A stretch of DNA of 64,000 nucleotides from contig NW_024037047.1 in NCBI RefSeq assembly GCF_015706575.1, positions 7,754,632 through 7,818,631 on the forward strand, written 5' to 3'. How positions within the stretch are numbered: the stretch's first letter is position 1; each line of letters starts with the position of its first letter. Under the pieces are notes generated by a model. It was not told where the DNA came from, made no database searches, and saw only the letters and a list, made by a program, of their open reading frames with translations. The position numbers and the translations under genes were made by a program. Source of the stretch: Patiria miniata (lineage: Eukaryota > Echinodermata > Asteroidea > Valvatida > Asterinidae). Positions 37,301 to 42,840 of the stretch are shown in pieces.

Positions 37301-38477
37301 CTCTTTCAAGACTGAAAATGCGGAGACCTCCAATGTCTACACAGTGTCCAACTTTAGTAGCCTGGCCGATCCCCGGGCAACGGAAACCTCTAATACCAAT
37401 GGCTCCTGTTCCCATGATCACTCGCACTCCGATTCCTCGACAATGCTGGATCCCAACACCAGCAACCAGACCCTGGCTGACCCACGCCGGGGTTCCCGAT
37501 CCCCCCTACTGGACCTTGTTGCCCATGTGAGGGGAAAAACCCATGATTACAAGCCCAAAGCCAAGACCAGACGTAAGTTCTCCATTCCCATCCCTTTTTT
37601 CTCCAACCGCAGCCCAAATAAAACCCCAGCCGGGGATTCCGGGCAGCCATCACCAGCTCGCTCAAGCCCACTGGGCCATCGCCACAAGCGTAGCCACTCA
37701 GTGACAGAAGGCCTTCTGCACAAGATGGGCAGGAAGAAGCCACTCACCTCAGTATTGAGTGCTCCAGGGGTCACCTCCCCGATCAGTAAGAGCTCTGAGC
37801 GTCTACACCAGGGGAACAGCGTGCACAGCGGAGCCATCCGCATCATCATTCCACAGAGTGAGAATCCCGGCAAAGATTCGACATCAGCGACGTCAGCAGA
37901 GGACGGGGACCTCCAGCACCAGATAAGAGCCCTCCAAGATCCCTGGAATCCCTCATCCACGCTGTTCAGATCCCAAAAAGGTCCAGACCAGATGGAGGCG
38001 CAGTGTCTCCTTGATTCGCCGAGGTCATTCAATGATCCGAACTCATCCAAGGATGAGGCGTCGGAAGATATCAGTGAAGCTGAGAGGCTTCTCAGGTCCT
38101 CTCATGACAATCCTGTCCGGGATCAGCTTTCATCTGCCAATCCCTCCCCCTTGCTGCACAGGCCGCAGGAACTGGAACTGGTCACAGTGCCGGCCACCGG
38201 CAGTGACAACCCCGACTGCGATTCTGGTCTGGGCACGGCCTCCTCCCCGTTTCCCGATTCCACCGAATACATGAAGTTTCTCCCAGAATCCCCTCACAAA
38301 CTTAACTCCGGCGAGATTTGTGCGGCCGAGCCAGACTCCCAAAAGACAAAGAGCCAAGGCCTTGGAAGCCTGCTGGTCCACCTTACAAGATCCGAGCAAA
38401 ACAACAGCTACAACGAAGTACCCAGTAGTCCCAGCAAAAGCGATATCTTATGTAAGCCGAGAGAAAGTGTTGTATAA
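10237..38477 (+). CDS. Type-B leucine-rich-repeat GPCR (LGR4/5/6 - bursicon receptor family), 14 exons, 5' partial
   Basis: Exons: 10237-10308, 12408-12479, 18981-19058, 21227-21442, 24241-24384, 26626-26694, 28093-28164, 28435-28500, 29813-29956, 31780-31851, 33137-33344, 34463-34511, 35288-35437, 36262-38477. Every intron is GT-AG. Introns between LRR exons are all phase 2, and the joined sequence stays open for 1208 codons to TAA. Product: 14 full LRRs plus a capping repeat, a Cys-Cys hinge motif, a CRPKPGPFMPC pre-TM1 motif, a rhodopsin-like 7TM domain and a 452-residue tail. Family knowledge: such plasma-membrane receptors bind R-spondins (vertebrate LGR4/5/6) or bursicon heterodimers (insect rickets/LGR2). 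The ITLERF motif after TM3 looks more like the bursicon/glycoprotein-hormone receptors than vertebrate LGR4-6, so the ligand is unresolved. The first LRR aligns by pattern with LRR1 of LGR5, so only the signal-peptide/N-cap exon appears to be missing. Two LRRs fewer than LGR5 are seen before the PDLTGT repeat. Confidence 0.93.
11115..11440. mobile_element. Foldback element enclosing a minus-strand tRNA-like sequence
   Basis: Arms: ATTAGGTTTTGCCCATCAC and ACTCAGTGTGTTACC near 11113-11165, inverted as GGTAACACACTGAGT and GGGCAAAACCTAATATT at 11372-11428. Inside, the minus strand reads GGTTGAGTGGTAAGACG (box A) and GTGGGTTCGAGTCCCAC (box B). A partial relative with the same head and right end lies at 14255-14465. 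Confidence 0.65.
12408..12479 (+). CDS. LGR exon: LRR 2 (72 bp)
   Basis: One 24-residue LRR, core ILIGNRLSTLDKNVF, after TTTTTACAG and before GTGAGT. Same 72-bp size and phase-2 borders as its neighbours. Confidence 0.9.
12694..12876 (+). mobile_element. Truncated hAT-like MITE
   Basis: Left terminus CAAGGGCGGATCCAG, then a G-run and the family body (GGATTCTAGATGCTCTGTGG, TGACCACTTTAACCAAT). The matching right terminus is absent. Confidence 0.6.
13190..13397. mobile_element. Foldback element with ~80-bp arms
   Basis: Left arm begins ATAAGCCTTTTCGGAGTTCC; the right arm ends with its reverse complement. Arms match over about 80 bp with few differences, around a ~50-bp loop. Confidence 0.75.
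13400..14130. other. Unique-looking intronic block
   Basis: Non-repetitive intron sequence of moderate GC between a foldback and a G-run. No LRR or other coding signature. Could contain regulatory DNA; this is a guess. Confidence 0.25.
14255..14465. repeat. Partial copy of the 11115-11440 element
   Basis: Contains the minus-strand tRNA-like piece (CTACGACCTCCTGC...CCACCGAGCTTG) and the right end GGGCAAAACCTAATATTGAT. Confidence 0.6.
14763..14900 (+). repeat. SINE body fragment
   Basis: CCTTGGGCAAGCCACTTTACC, CACTCAGGAGCATAAATGGG and TTAGCTGGGG strings typical of the SINE bodies elsewhere in this window. Confidence 0.55.
15528..15786. mobile_element. hAT-like MITE with exact 8-bp target duplication
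   Basis: Termini CAAGGGCGGATCCAG and CTGGATCCGCCCTTG. Flanked by GTACGAAC at 15520-15527 and 15787-15794, an exact 8-bp duplication as expected for hAT transposition. The interior has G/C-runs and the family body in inverted orientation. No coding capacity. Confidence 0.88.
16190..16345 (+). repeat. Decayed SINE body
   Basis: GGGCAAGCTCTTTTACCC, CCAGGGGTGT and AAATGGGTGGCATTAGCTAGGG match the SINE body pattern with extra changes. Confidence 0.45.
16550..17170. other. Unique-looking intronic block with (CA)n
   Basis: Moderate-GC, non-repetitive intron sequence with TTTTAATTAATCAG and a (CA)n microsatellite at about 16936-16959. The open frames here are not splice-bounded and have no domain. 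Confidence 0.3.
17345..17590. repeat. hAT-like family fragments
   Basis: GGATTCTAGATGCTCTGTG and CAATCTGAGGCAATTTCTGA are shared with 12694-12876. The part after 17450 is shared in inverted orientation with 24530-24660. Includes paired G- and C-runs. Confidence 0.5.
18151..18642. repeat. Complex inverted-repeat cluster
   Basis: CCTTGTCATTTGAT (about 18183) pairs with ATCAAATGACAAGG (about 18500), and CAAATATTGAGTGGCTT (about 18534) pairs with AAGCCACTCAATATTTG (about 18623). Probably a decayed foldback transposon. Confidence 0.55.
18981..19058 (+). CDS. LGR exon: LRR 3 (78 bp)
   Basis: One LRR lengthened to 26 residues by two codons near its end (NDDLANLRKL), core NLKLNRFQQVPRKAF. Acceptor CTTGACAG, donor GTAAGT. 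The frame is kept because the extra length is six bases. Confidence 0.88.
19539..19891. mobile_element. Foldback element
   Basis: Left end GGGAAG...GGTGCAAGTGGGGTTGGTTCATGAAT, right end its imperfect reverse complement ATTCATGAACCAACCAACTTGCGCCC...CTTCCC. Arms about 45-50 bp. Confidence 0.6.
20560..21015. other. Unique-looking intronic block
   Basis: Non-repetitive intron sequence containing GATTAGCGTAATTAG and TCCAATGCAAAC. These resemble homeodomain and octamer-type sites, but short motifs of this kind arise by chance. No coding support. Confidence 0.25.
21053..21125 (+). tRNA. tRNA-like sequence (tRNA pseudogene or SINE head)
   Basis: Good A box TAGCTCAGTTGGTAGAGC and B box GGTTCAAGCTC at tRNA spacing, with partial acceptor pairing (GGGCTGG with CCAGTCA). 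The T-stem has a mismatch and the anticodon loop lacks the usual T33, so a functional tRNA is unlikely. It lies about 100 bp upstream of an LGR exon. Confidence 0.4.
21227..21442 (+). CDS. LGR exon: LRRs 4-6 (216 bp)
   Basis: Exactly three 72-bp repeats fused in one exon, with cores HLDSNWIRDVPADAF, NLDHNQLSEVPTAAL and HLEYNSIPVVPDHAF. Acceptor CCATCAG, donor GTGAGT. GC content is clearly higher than in the flanking introns. Confidence 0.94.
21740..21885 (-). repeat. 3' fragment of SINE (family of 34656-35001)
   Basis: In inverted orientation shares AATTTGGGAGGCTAATCATCC and CCGGCCACATCGACCCATATATGACC-like sequence with the complete copy at 34656-35001. Confidence 0.7.
22399..22470 (-). repeat. 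Dispersed repeat, relative of 8145-8230
   Basis: TCTTCAAGCAAACTTGAATC, then CTCGATCCTGATTGG and GATCCATGGCAACAAGCC, reverse complement of the copy at 8145-8230. The same TCAAGTTTGCTTGAAGATAA motif borders the foldback at 23266. Confidence 0.55.
23266..23403. mobile_element. Foldback hairpin with ~65-bp arms
   Basis: Left arm reads GTGTGGAACACGG then GTAGTGCGTTTGTGTCCCAC; the right arm is the reverse complement. The loop is a few bases around GGCCTTCGGCC. Only a few mismatches; a decayed relative is at 7462-7585. Confidence 0.8.
23711..24197. mobile_element. Near-perfect 487-bp palindrome (foldback element)
   Basis: Arms of about 230 bp, nearly identical, around a ~22-bp loop near 23944-23965. 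Both ends carry TTAA (23711-23714 and 24194-24197), which may be a target duplication. The outer arm begins TTAAAGAAGTTGTGGAATGC on the left and ends with the reverse complement. It stops 43 bp before LGR exon 24241-24384. No protein encoded. Confidence 0.9.
24241..24384 (+). CDS. LGR exon: LRRs 7-8 (144 bp)
   Basis: Two 72-bp repeats, cores ILRHNKITHLSAHAF and EFLGNSITSIAHTAF. The second resembles the LGR5 repeat just before PDLTGT. Acceptor TTTCCATAG, donor GTAAGT. The exon starts only 43 bp after the end of a large palindrome. Confidence 0.93.
24445..24740. repeat. hAT-like family fragment with G/C-runs
   Basis: Begins CATGGGCGTC (terminus of the 35829-36070 family) with G-runs and AAAGTGGGGC. 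The inner part matches 17450-17560 in inverted orientation. Confidence 0.5.
25586..25680 (+). pseudogene. LRR-like exon relic (uncertain)
   Basis: One frame reads LYENKIRRVFPVIALRNFQK, then about ten more residues, following the LRR spacing (L-x-x-N-x-I-x-x-V) with one extra residue and a second L-x-x-N-like register after it. A CTCAG lies directly upstream. The frame implied by that acceptor does not fit the phase-2 pattern of the other LRR exons, and no good donor is present at the expected place. It may be a decayed extra LRR exon or chance resemblance. Confidence 0.3.
26053..26350 (+). repeat. tRNA-derived SINE with (ATT)n tail
   Basis: Head TGGTCCAATGGTTACGGTG and GGGTTCGAACCTGAC, body CTTGGGCAAGGCACTTTGC and ACCCAGGAGTATAAATTGGG, ending in an ATT repeat near 26333-26348. 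Confidence 0.8.
26626..26694 (+). CDS. LGR exon: LRR 9 (69 bp, PDLTGT repeat)
   Basis: One 23-residue repeat ending FPDLTGTTSLEHL. The PDLTGT signature is diagnostic for LGR4/5/6 - bursicon-receptor type LRRs. Acceptor TTTCAG, donor GTGAGT. Confidence 0.93.
26785..26872 (+). repeat. SINE tail fragment
   Basis: TTCAATGCTGGGAAGGTAAC followed by AGACTCGCTGTGGAGGAGGT is shared with the SINE at 29986-30215. Confidence 0.6.
27386..27985. mobile_element. hAT-like non-autonomous element with GGGTC pentamer arrays
   Basis: Termini TAGTGTTTTG and CAAAACACTA-like (right end GAAAACACTA). The flanks CCATACTG (27378-27385) and CTATACTG (27986-27993) differ at one of eight positions, fitting an aged hAT duplication. 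The interior has arrays of GGTCGGGTCGGGTCGG on both sides. No coding capacity. It lies between exons 26626-26694 and 28093-28164. Confidence 0.75.
28093..28164 (+). CDS. LGR exon: LRR 10 (72 bp)
   Basis: One LRR, GIERCSLRAIPANFCDNM, matching by pattern the LGR5 repeat that reads TLTGAQISSLP. Acceptor CTCCACAG, donor GTAAGT. A hAT-like element ends 107 bp upstream. Confidence 0.9.
28435..28500 (+). CDS. LGR exon: LRR 11 (66 bp)
   Basis: A short 22-residue repeat, NLHNNLIEGLPSLAKCSSL, comparable with the shortened LGR5 repeat containing LEDLPSFSVCQKL. Acceptor TTTGGCCAG, donor GTAAGT. A CCCC-rich minisatellite begins about 50 bp downstream. Confidence 0.9.
28555..29130 (+). repeat. Minisatellite, ~11-12-bp unit TACCCCTTCTAT
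   Basis: About 575 bp of imperfect units such as TTCTATTACCCC and TTCTGTTACCCC in an LGR intron. The plus strand is almost free of G. The minus strand therefore has regularly spaced GGGG runs with ~8-base spacers, compatible with G-quadruplexes. Confidence 0.9.
29205..29345. repeat. Dispersed repeat, copy A
   Basis: GACCACTGCTGAAAGCTGTG ... CATTACTCTCGAGGACAAGG recurs at 29640-29785. Related pieces are at 31890-32210 and 12880-13080. Confidence 0.6.
29412..29540. mobile_element. Half copy of the 60144-60378 foldback
   Basis: AAGACGGTCAGAGCATACTG, ACCGGAACGTC and CTCTGGTTCTTTTCAGAACC, ending TTCCGCAAACCTCT, match the right arm of the complete copy. Confidence 0.75.
29640..29785. repeat. Dispersed repeat, copy B
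   Basis: Relative of 29205-29345 in the same orientation, ending in the same TTTCAAACGGC string. Confidence 0.6.
29813..29956 (+). CDS. LGR exon: LRRs 12-13 (144 bp)
   Basis: Two LRRs in one exon, cores HLGTNKLTSLEGQPF and QLKENDISYIPADAF. Acceptor AATTGACAG, donor GTAAGT. Confidence 0.92.
29986..30215 (+). repeat. tRNA-derived SINE
   Basis: GTGTGGTTTAGCGGTAGAGC (box A), a weak box B near GTGGATTCGCGCC, body TGCCCTTGAGTAAGGTGC, and tail GCTGGGAAGGTAACAGACTC. Confidence 0.65.
30220..31779. other. Intronic sequence with hAT-like remnants
   Basis: GCCAGTGGCGTAGCTAGGAT at about 30630, followed by G-rich sequence, looks like a hAT-type left end. CACGTGTCCCCCAGG...ATGCAACTGGCTG at about 31575-31617 could be a degraded right end. 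No exon beyond the LGR ones. Confidence 0.4.
31780..31851 (+). CDS. LGR exon: LRR 14 (72 bp)
   Basis: One LRR, core SLNNNTIREIDSQAF, acceptor AATTTGCAG, donor GTGAGT. Confidence 0.9.
31887..32210. repeat. Dispersed repeat family (TCCTTTGTCC/CTCCCTTTGT)
   Basis: Contains CGAAGACAATGCTTTGTGTT, AACACCCTCCCACTGACT and CTTTGTTCTCCCTTTGTG, which recur in diverged form at 12880-13080 and 29205-29785. Confidence 0.5.
32256..32710. mobile_element. Foldback element with ~95-bp terminal arms
   Basis: Left arm (TTATCCCTGG...GTTCAAATAAAGGCATATCAAA) and right arm (TTTGACATGCCTTTATTTGAAC...GGGATAAAG) are imperfect reverse complements over about 95 bp. Confidence 0.7.
32770..33036. mobile_element. hAT-like remnant with GACTCGAGTC motifs
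   Basis: Repeated GTGACTCAAGT / GACTCGAGTC strings ending in GTCATTACAGCCCTG, a hAT-type terminus (CAGGGCTGTAATGAC when reversed). No clear left terminus. Confidence 0.5.
33137..33344 (+). CDS. LGR exon: C-terminal LRR cap and start of hinge
   Basis: Opens with a capping repeat (DLSNNSFPVLPTAGL) and contains AYPYHCCEY, the counterpart of the AYQCCAF Cys-Cys motif that links LRR domain to hinge in LGR receptors. This is the only LRR exon ending in phase 0, at a GTAAAG donor. Confidence 0.9.
34045..34421. mobile_element. MITE (AAAAAGTCTCCGG family) close to an exon acceptor
   Basis: Inverted copy of the 1932-2321 family, with both termini (TAGGCC...AAAAAGTCTCCGG and CCGGAGACTTTT...GCCTTA). 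It leaves only about 41 bp of ordinary intron, including the pyrimidine tract, before LGR exon 34463-34511. Confidence 0.85.
34463..34511 (+). CDS. LGR exon: small hinge exon (49 bp)
   Basis: Predicted from a strong acceptor (TTGCCTTGCACAG), a GTGAGT donor, and phase agreement on both sides (0 in, 1 out). It encodes PNISETTYWASGSVPD plus one base. Hinge sequence is poorly conserved in this family, so support is splice-site and frame logic rather than homology. Confidence 0.7.
34520..34655 (+). repeat. Intronic direct repeat, left copy
   Basis: GGCTGTGCATCCTGAAAAAT and ATCATCTGTTCTACACTTT match 35035-35165. The SINE at 34656-35001 lies between the copies. Confidence 0.65.
34656..35001 (+). 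repeat. Complete SINE with tRNA-like head and (ATT)n tail
   Basis: Head GGTATGGGTGGCTTGTGCG and GGTTTGAATCCTGG. The long body has CTCCCTCCGGAAAAATC and GATCTCAGGCTGTGCTCCGT, then GATGATTAGCCTCCCAAATT and an ATT repeat (about 34980-35001). Fragment of the same family at 21740-21885. Confidence 0.85.
35035..35165 (+). repeat. Intronic direct repeat, right copy
   Basis: Relative of 34520-34655, including GGCTGTGCATACTAAAAAAA and GATCATCTGTTCTATACAAT. Confidence 0.65.
35288..35437 (+). CDS. LGR exon: hinge exon before TM1 (150 bp)
   Basis: Enters in phase 1 and leaves in phase 1. It ends with NISCRPKP, the Cys-containing segment just before the transmembrane domain of LGR receptors. The rest is a Ser/Asn/Gly-rich extracellular linker with an N-glycosylation sequon (NISC). 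Donor GTAAAC. Confidence 0.82.
35829..36070. mobile_element. hAT-like MITE with exact 8-bp target duplication
   Basis: Termini CATGGGCATCAC and GTGACGCCCATG, flanked by AATGCACT at 35821-35828 and 36071-36078. The interior has several G- and C-runs. It sits in the last LGR intron, 191 bp before the 7TM exon. Confidence 0.85.
36262..38477 (+). CDS. LGR exon: whole 7TM domain, long cytoplasmic tail and stop
   Basis: Encodes 738 residues including the split Gly. Landmarks in exon residues: pre-TM1 Cys (GPFMPC, 1-6); TM1 about 16-40 with GN; TM2 with NLAFADF (53-59); disulfide Cys at 92 and 167; TM3 ending ITLERF (113-118); TM6 with DFACWAPIAFF; TM7 with LNSCANPFLY. The tail (about 287-738) is Ser/Pro/Thr-rich with basic patches (HRHKRSHS, GRKKPL) and ends ESVV, a class-I PDZ ligand pattern. 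An in-frame ATG lies upstream at 36189, but the TTTTAG acceptor and the family motif place the coding start at 36262. High GC contrasts with the introns. A single 7TM exon is usual for LGR genes. Confidence 0.96.
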
Positions 38478-38546
38478 ATCTGTATTAAAATTTATATAAA
38501 CAAAATTGAGAGATCAGTTTTCCAAAATGTATTCCACTTACATGTA

Positions 38547-38552
38547 AATAAA
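38547..38552 (+). promoter_or_regulatory. Proximal polyadenylation signal candidate
   Basis: Canonical AATAAA 70 bp after the stop codon and 48 bp before the 3'-UTR transposon. Use of this site would exclude the transposon from the mRNA. Confidence 0.4.
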
Positions 38553-38600
38553 AGCATCGATTTTCAGGTGGTTTGTCAATTGGACGAATATATTGAAATA

Positions 38601-39309
38601 CAGGGTGGTGCGAAATGAAGGAAACCCACATTTGATACCAATTTTCACCTACTTGCTGAGCACATTTCAAAAATTCAATTTAATGGTATTAAAACATTGA
38701 TCTTTAAACATAAGTGTAAAAAAACTGAGGGCAAATGCACATTTTGTCTCTGAGAGATGGTGGGTTAAAAAATTCATGTGCCAAACCTGTCTGTCCACGG
38801 ACGGCTTTATTCCATCTGCTTGACTGAGCTCCAGAGCTTGATTTGAAGATAACCCTACATTAGACTTACACATGGACAACAGTGATGTGGGTGACTTGAA
38901 TTCAAATTAGCATAATAACATTATTCTTGCGACTTTTTAAAAAGATTTTTTTCCACCGTGTATGGTTGAAGAGCTATGGGCTCCGTGCACCAACGAAAGA
39001 GGGTGCCCTTTTACCTAGCAAGGACGTCCCATGGGCGGGACATTTAGCTGGTTGACGCGCACTGTTGCTTGTGTGTGAAGCACGTACATGTACACCAGGG
39101 GATTTGTACTATGTACACGCAGTGGTACGGCCACGCGTTGCGGAAAAATTGCAGTCGGGCAAGATGGCGTTGGTCGGTCACCCCCAACTGTTCCTTCTTT
39201 GCCGGTGAGGGGGTACTTGTGAATGGAGCGGATACTGCACTATATTATTTTTTACAAAAAAAAACTTCAAATAGTCAGAAGTGGGTTTCCTTCTTCTTGA
39301 ACCACCCTG
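38601..39309. mobile_element. Tc1/mariner-like non-autonomous element in the LGR 3' UTR
   Basis: Left end CAGGGTGGTGCGAAATGAAG followed by GAAACCCAC. The right end is the reverse complement of CAGGGTGGTTCAAGAAGAAG followed by GAAACCCAC. Flanked by TA at 38599-38600 and 39310-39311. 709 bp with no transposase frame. Confidence 0.82.
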
Positions 39310-39826
39310 TACCTGGCATTACCATCACACTGTATAAAAGAAACTGTTCATTTTTGTATGCAGCTTGCCAGTCTTTGGTGAATGTTGGGACATGGGATAT
39401 ACTCGTTTCTGAACTTGTATAGTTTTAGAACAAGTTTCAGAACTTGTAGGGTATATATTACCTCATCCATAGCTTCTACTGATTCCATTGTAAATATTAT
39501 ACAAAAGTATTTGATGTTCTATTGGGGAACAAAACAAATATAGACCACCGATATTTTATATATATATACTACAATGTATATATTTCCCTGACTGAAACAG
39601 GATATACAATGTATTGTGAAATGTATCATTGTTTTAGCTATATTATAATACTATTAAAATATTATTTAAACAGGGTTGACGAAATATAAGATAGTTACTA
39701 TAAGAATAGAACGTATATTTTTTAATACTGGTGCCTTGTATACTATATGTGCGTACTTTGAGTTTTAGGTTTTATTGGAGATCGGCAATTTTGGCTGCAG
39801 ATCTGTTCCGTTCATAATGTAAATAC

Positions 39827-39832
39827 AATAAA
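39827..39832 (+). promoter_or_regulatory. Distal polyadenylation signal candidate
   Basis: Canonical AATAAA followed within 30 bp by a T-run and the GT-rich string TGTTGTGTTTTG, as expected of a cleavage/polyadenylation site. Confidence 0.45.
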
Positions 39833-42117
39833 TATATTTTTTTTTCCTGTCAATGTTGTGTTTTGACCATACTGCACAGGATTTTTACAAGTGGCCATAT
39901 CACAGATAATTTATTGTGTAGATTTTATTGTAGATTAGCCTATATAGCATTCCTGTTAGAAACAGAGAACCTCAAGACTTTTTTGGGGAGGGGGGGATAT
40001 TATTATGACAGCAGGCTTTCAAGAATTCCTACTTTTCCCTGTTTTTTTTTTGTTATCTTGTTCCTAATTTCCCTACTGTTTTCTTGAAATTCCAATTTTT
40101 CCCCATTTTTTCCTAATTGTTTGTCCCACAGCTCTGAAAAATGAAATCTCATTGAATATTTTTCATAACAGTGTTTACACACACTGTCATTATGTAAAAT
40201 CATACAATGAATGGCTTGGGCGCAGGAGTACTGCAACTGTACTTCCAAGAGCTTAGTTGAGGATGGAGCACAAGTGCTGTGAGCACAGAACATGCCAAAT
40301 GAGGCTTATGATGCTGTGGACATGGGTGAGTATCAGCGAAAGCTGCTCCTGAAAGCCAGCAAAAGTCCTACTTTTCTCCTGATTTTGTCCTCCAAAGTCC
40401 GACTTTTGTCCTTGTTTTTTTCTTTTGGGAATTTTGATCCTACTTTTTTTACCTGGGTCTGCTTGAAAGTAAATAGTCTTCGCAGATATTTAGCATCAAC
40501 TATTGAGGCATGCATTGGTTTGACTTATTTTGGGGACTCAACGTTCTTGTAAACAAGAAGAATTTGAAGACCCAATTAAAAGAATTAAAGAATTAAACAA
40601 AAGCAAATGGGACTTGTCAGAAAATGTCAACAAAGGAGACGAATAGAAAAAAGGGAAGCAATTTACAGAAGTACCTTAACACACTTTTTGAAAAATTTCT
40701 ACAGATGTTTACACTGTAACTTAATTAAAGATGCGTGCCCCTTGCTCTTCATGAAAATACACATTTTCTTCTTACAACTTTTCAACTTGTATGTTTTGTT
40801 TTAACGAAGAAAACAAAACTGATTTGAGGCATCTGCTTTCATTTTGCGCACAAATAAACCAGCCCTGCGAGAGCCGAATTATCGTTGAGCTACACATGAC
40901 TCAAATTTGGTAAAGAAATAATTCAATAACTTAATGTTGGGGGATTCTTTTTCGTTCGATGTCTCATTCAAATGTGACAAATGTTATAGTATTTGTGGTC
41001 AAACTCAGAATAGCACGGATAATGCATCTTTAAACAAGACACGCAGTTATGAGACCAATACTCAAAAAGTTGTTTAAGTGGAAAGCAGTTGTTTAAGGAG
41101 AACAGCTTTGTTTATTTATAACAGTAGCAGTATTACACTTGTTTGGAAATTAACCAAATGTAGGCTACCTTTAAAATCATAACGCAGTGTGATATTTGGT
41201 AGAAGGTCCCAAACACTATCCAAAGTGCTAGTGGTGCGGTGATTGTGTGAGTGTGCCCTATATACCTAATTCTGGCTTTGTTGTGAGGAATAAGTGTGTG
41301 GATTTATTTTGTCGGCTTTAAGAAGGACAGAGATGATGATGATGTTAAAATGTGAGAGAAAAGTGTTGGTGAAAGCCTGTTTTATGACTACTCTAACAAG
41401 CAGGAGTGGGTCGTTTCTTCGTATAGAAAAATATGGTCAAGAATACTTTGAAACATTACATATGCTCATTCTCTGAATTTAATAACCTTGGGGCTTGTTT
41501 GAATTTTATTTTCTTTGAGGTCCAAAGTGATTTTGCACATGGGATGGACACTCTCCTTAACCTTCTTGAGGGGGTGGAGAAGGGGTGGGGGAGGGGGAAG
41601 GGGTCTGGTGATGTTGCAGATGCTTTGGCAAATTCAATATGATGTTCGTCAGAGCTGCCACATTCATTTATTTTAAGACAGGGTTGTTAGCCATGGAGAC
41701 CTCAGAAGAAATTTGGTACAAATACAGATTTCCGTTTTAAACTTTAGATGTTGCTTCTCAGCTGGAAAAGATTCAAAACATTGTGGGCCAGTGATATACA
41801 ATGCTTACCTCCCCTCGAAAAACTAGAGGTAGGATGGCAAAGAAATTATGCCATACATTATTTTAATGAGCCTGTTTGTCCTTTTTGCCGAGTGTTTTGG
41901 GACACAACGGTAGTTTTTTGCATTGATTTCTTGGTGTGTGTTCGAGTCTGTGTAAACGTGTATACGGAGAATTTTCAGAGAGCGTATATAATTGGGGTTT
42001 TTTTTGGGGGGGGAGGGTCTGGGGTCACTAAATAGAATTGACTGAAACGTGAGTTAGTGAGTGAAGTAAAGTAAAGGAAGGTCAAATGAATTTTCAACAA
42101 AATTTAAAGATGTTTTC

Positions 42118-42434
42118 CCTGCTGAAAGTTATTGACGTTGGGTATGTTGTCTGTCGGTCTAAATATTAATTTCTAAGCTCAACCATGTTTCCTTCCGCTA
42201 AAAGTATTGGTTTGTTGTGATATTTTTTATTGGTTGTTTGGTGCATTGTTGGGGGGGGACTCACAAAAATTATACCTGCTGAAAGTTATTGACGTTGGGT
42301 ATGTTGTCTGTCGGTCTAAATATCAATTTCTAAGCCCAACCATGTTTCCTTCCACTAAAAGTATTGGTTTCTTGTGATGTTTTTTATTGGTTGTTTGGTG
42401 CATTGTTAGGGGGGGGGGGACTCACAAAAATTAC
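42118..42434 (+). repeat. Tandem duplication, period 157 bp
   Basis: GCTGAAAGTTATTGACGTTG through ACTCACAAAAATTA is present twice in direct order with few differences; each copy contains a G-run. Confidence 0.9.
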
Positions 42435-42689
42435 ACTTCTTCCAATTCTTACCATGGTTACCTACCTCTTCATTGTTTGTTGGCAAGGATCCCACTCAGG
42501 TCCCGTTAATACGAGGATCGGTCGATTGTTTCAGCTAATTCCTGCAAGAAGCAAGACATTTTTAACAGTAAGAAGGACCCGATTCCCAAGCAGTATCTGG
42601 AATCAATTTTCAAGGTTGTATCTGTAATTAGCTTCTGTACAAACACCTAGCGTGGCTATCGCGTACAGCTTCACGGTGTATGCATAAGG

Positions 42690-42840
42690 ATAACTGCCAG
42701 AAACACCGGGGCAAAACCCCTTAAGTGTTTGCTGGGTTCTTTTACGTGCATTTATACAACACACGGGACCTACAGCTTTACGTCCCATCCGAAGGACGAA
42801 GCGATCATGGTTAAGTGCCTTGCTTAAGGACAAGGTTGTC
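42690..42840 (-). repeat. SINE body (family of 1283-1535)
   Basis: On the minus strand, AAGCAAGGCACTTAACCATG, GCTTCGTCCTTCGGATGGGA and GTAGGTCCCGTGTG. The tRNA-like head is missing. Confidence 0.7.

Larger units (their letters stand above)
38478..39850 (+). other. LGR 3' UTR (probable)
   Basis: AT-rich noncoding sequence after the TAA. It contains a proximal AATAAA at 38547-38552 and a distal one at 39827-39832 followed by a T/GT-rich stretch. A TA-flanked transposon occupies 38601-39309, so the long form would carry it in the transcript. Confidence 0.55.
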
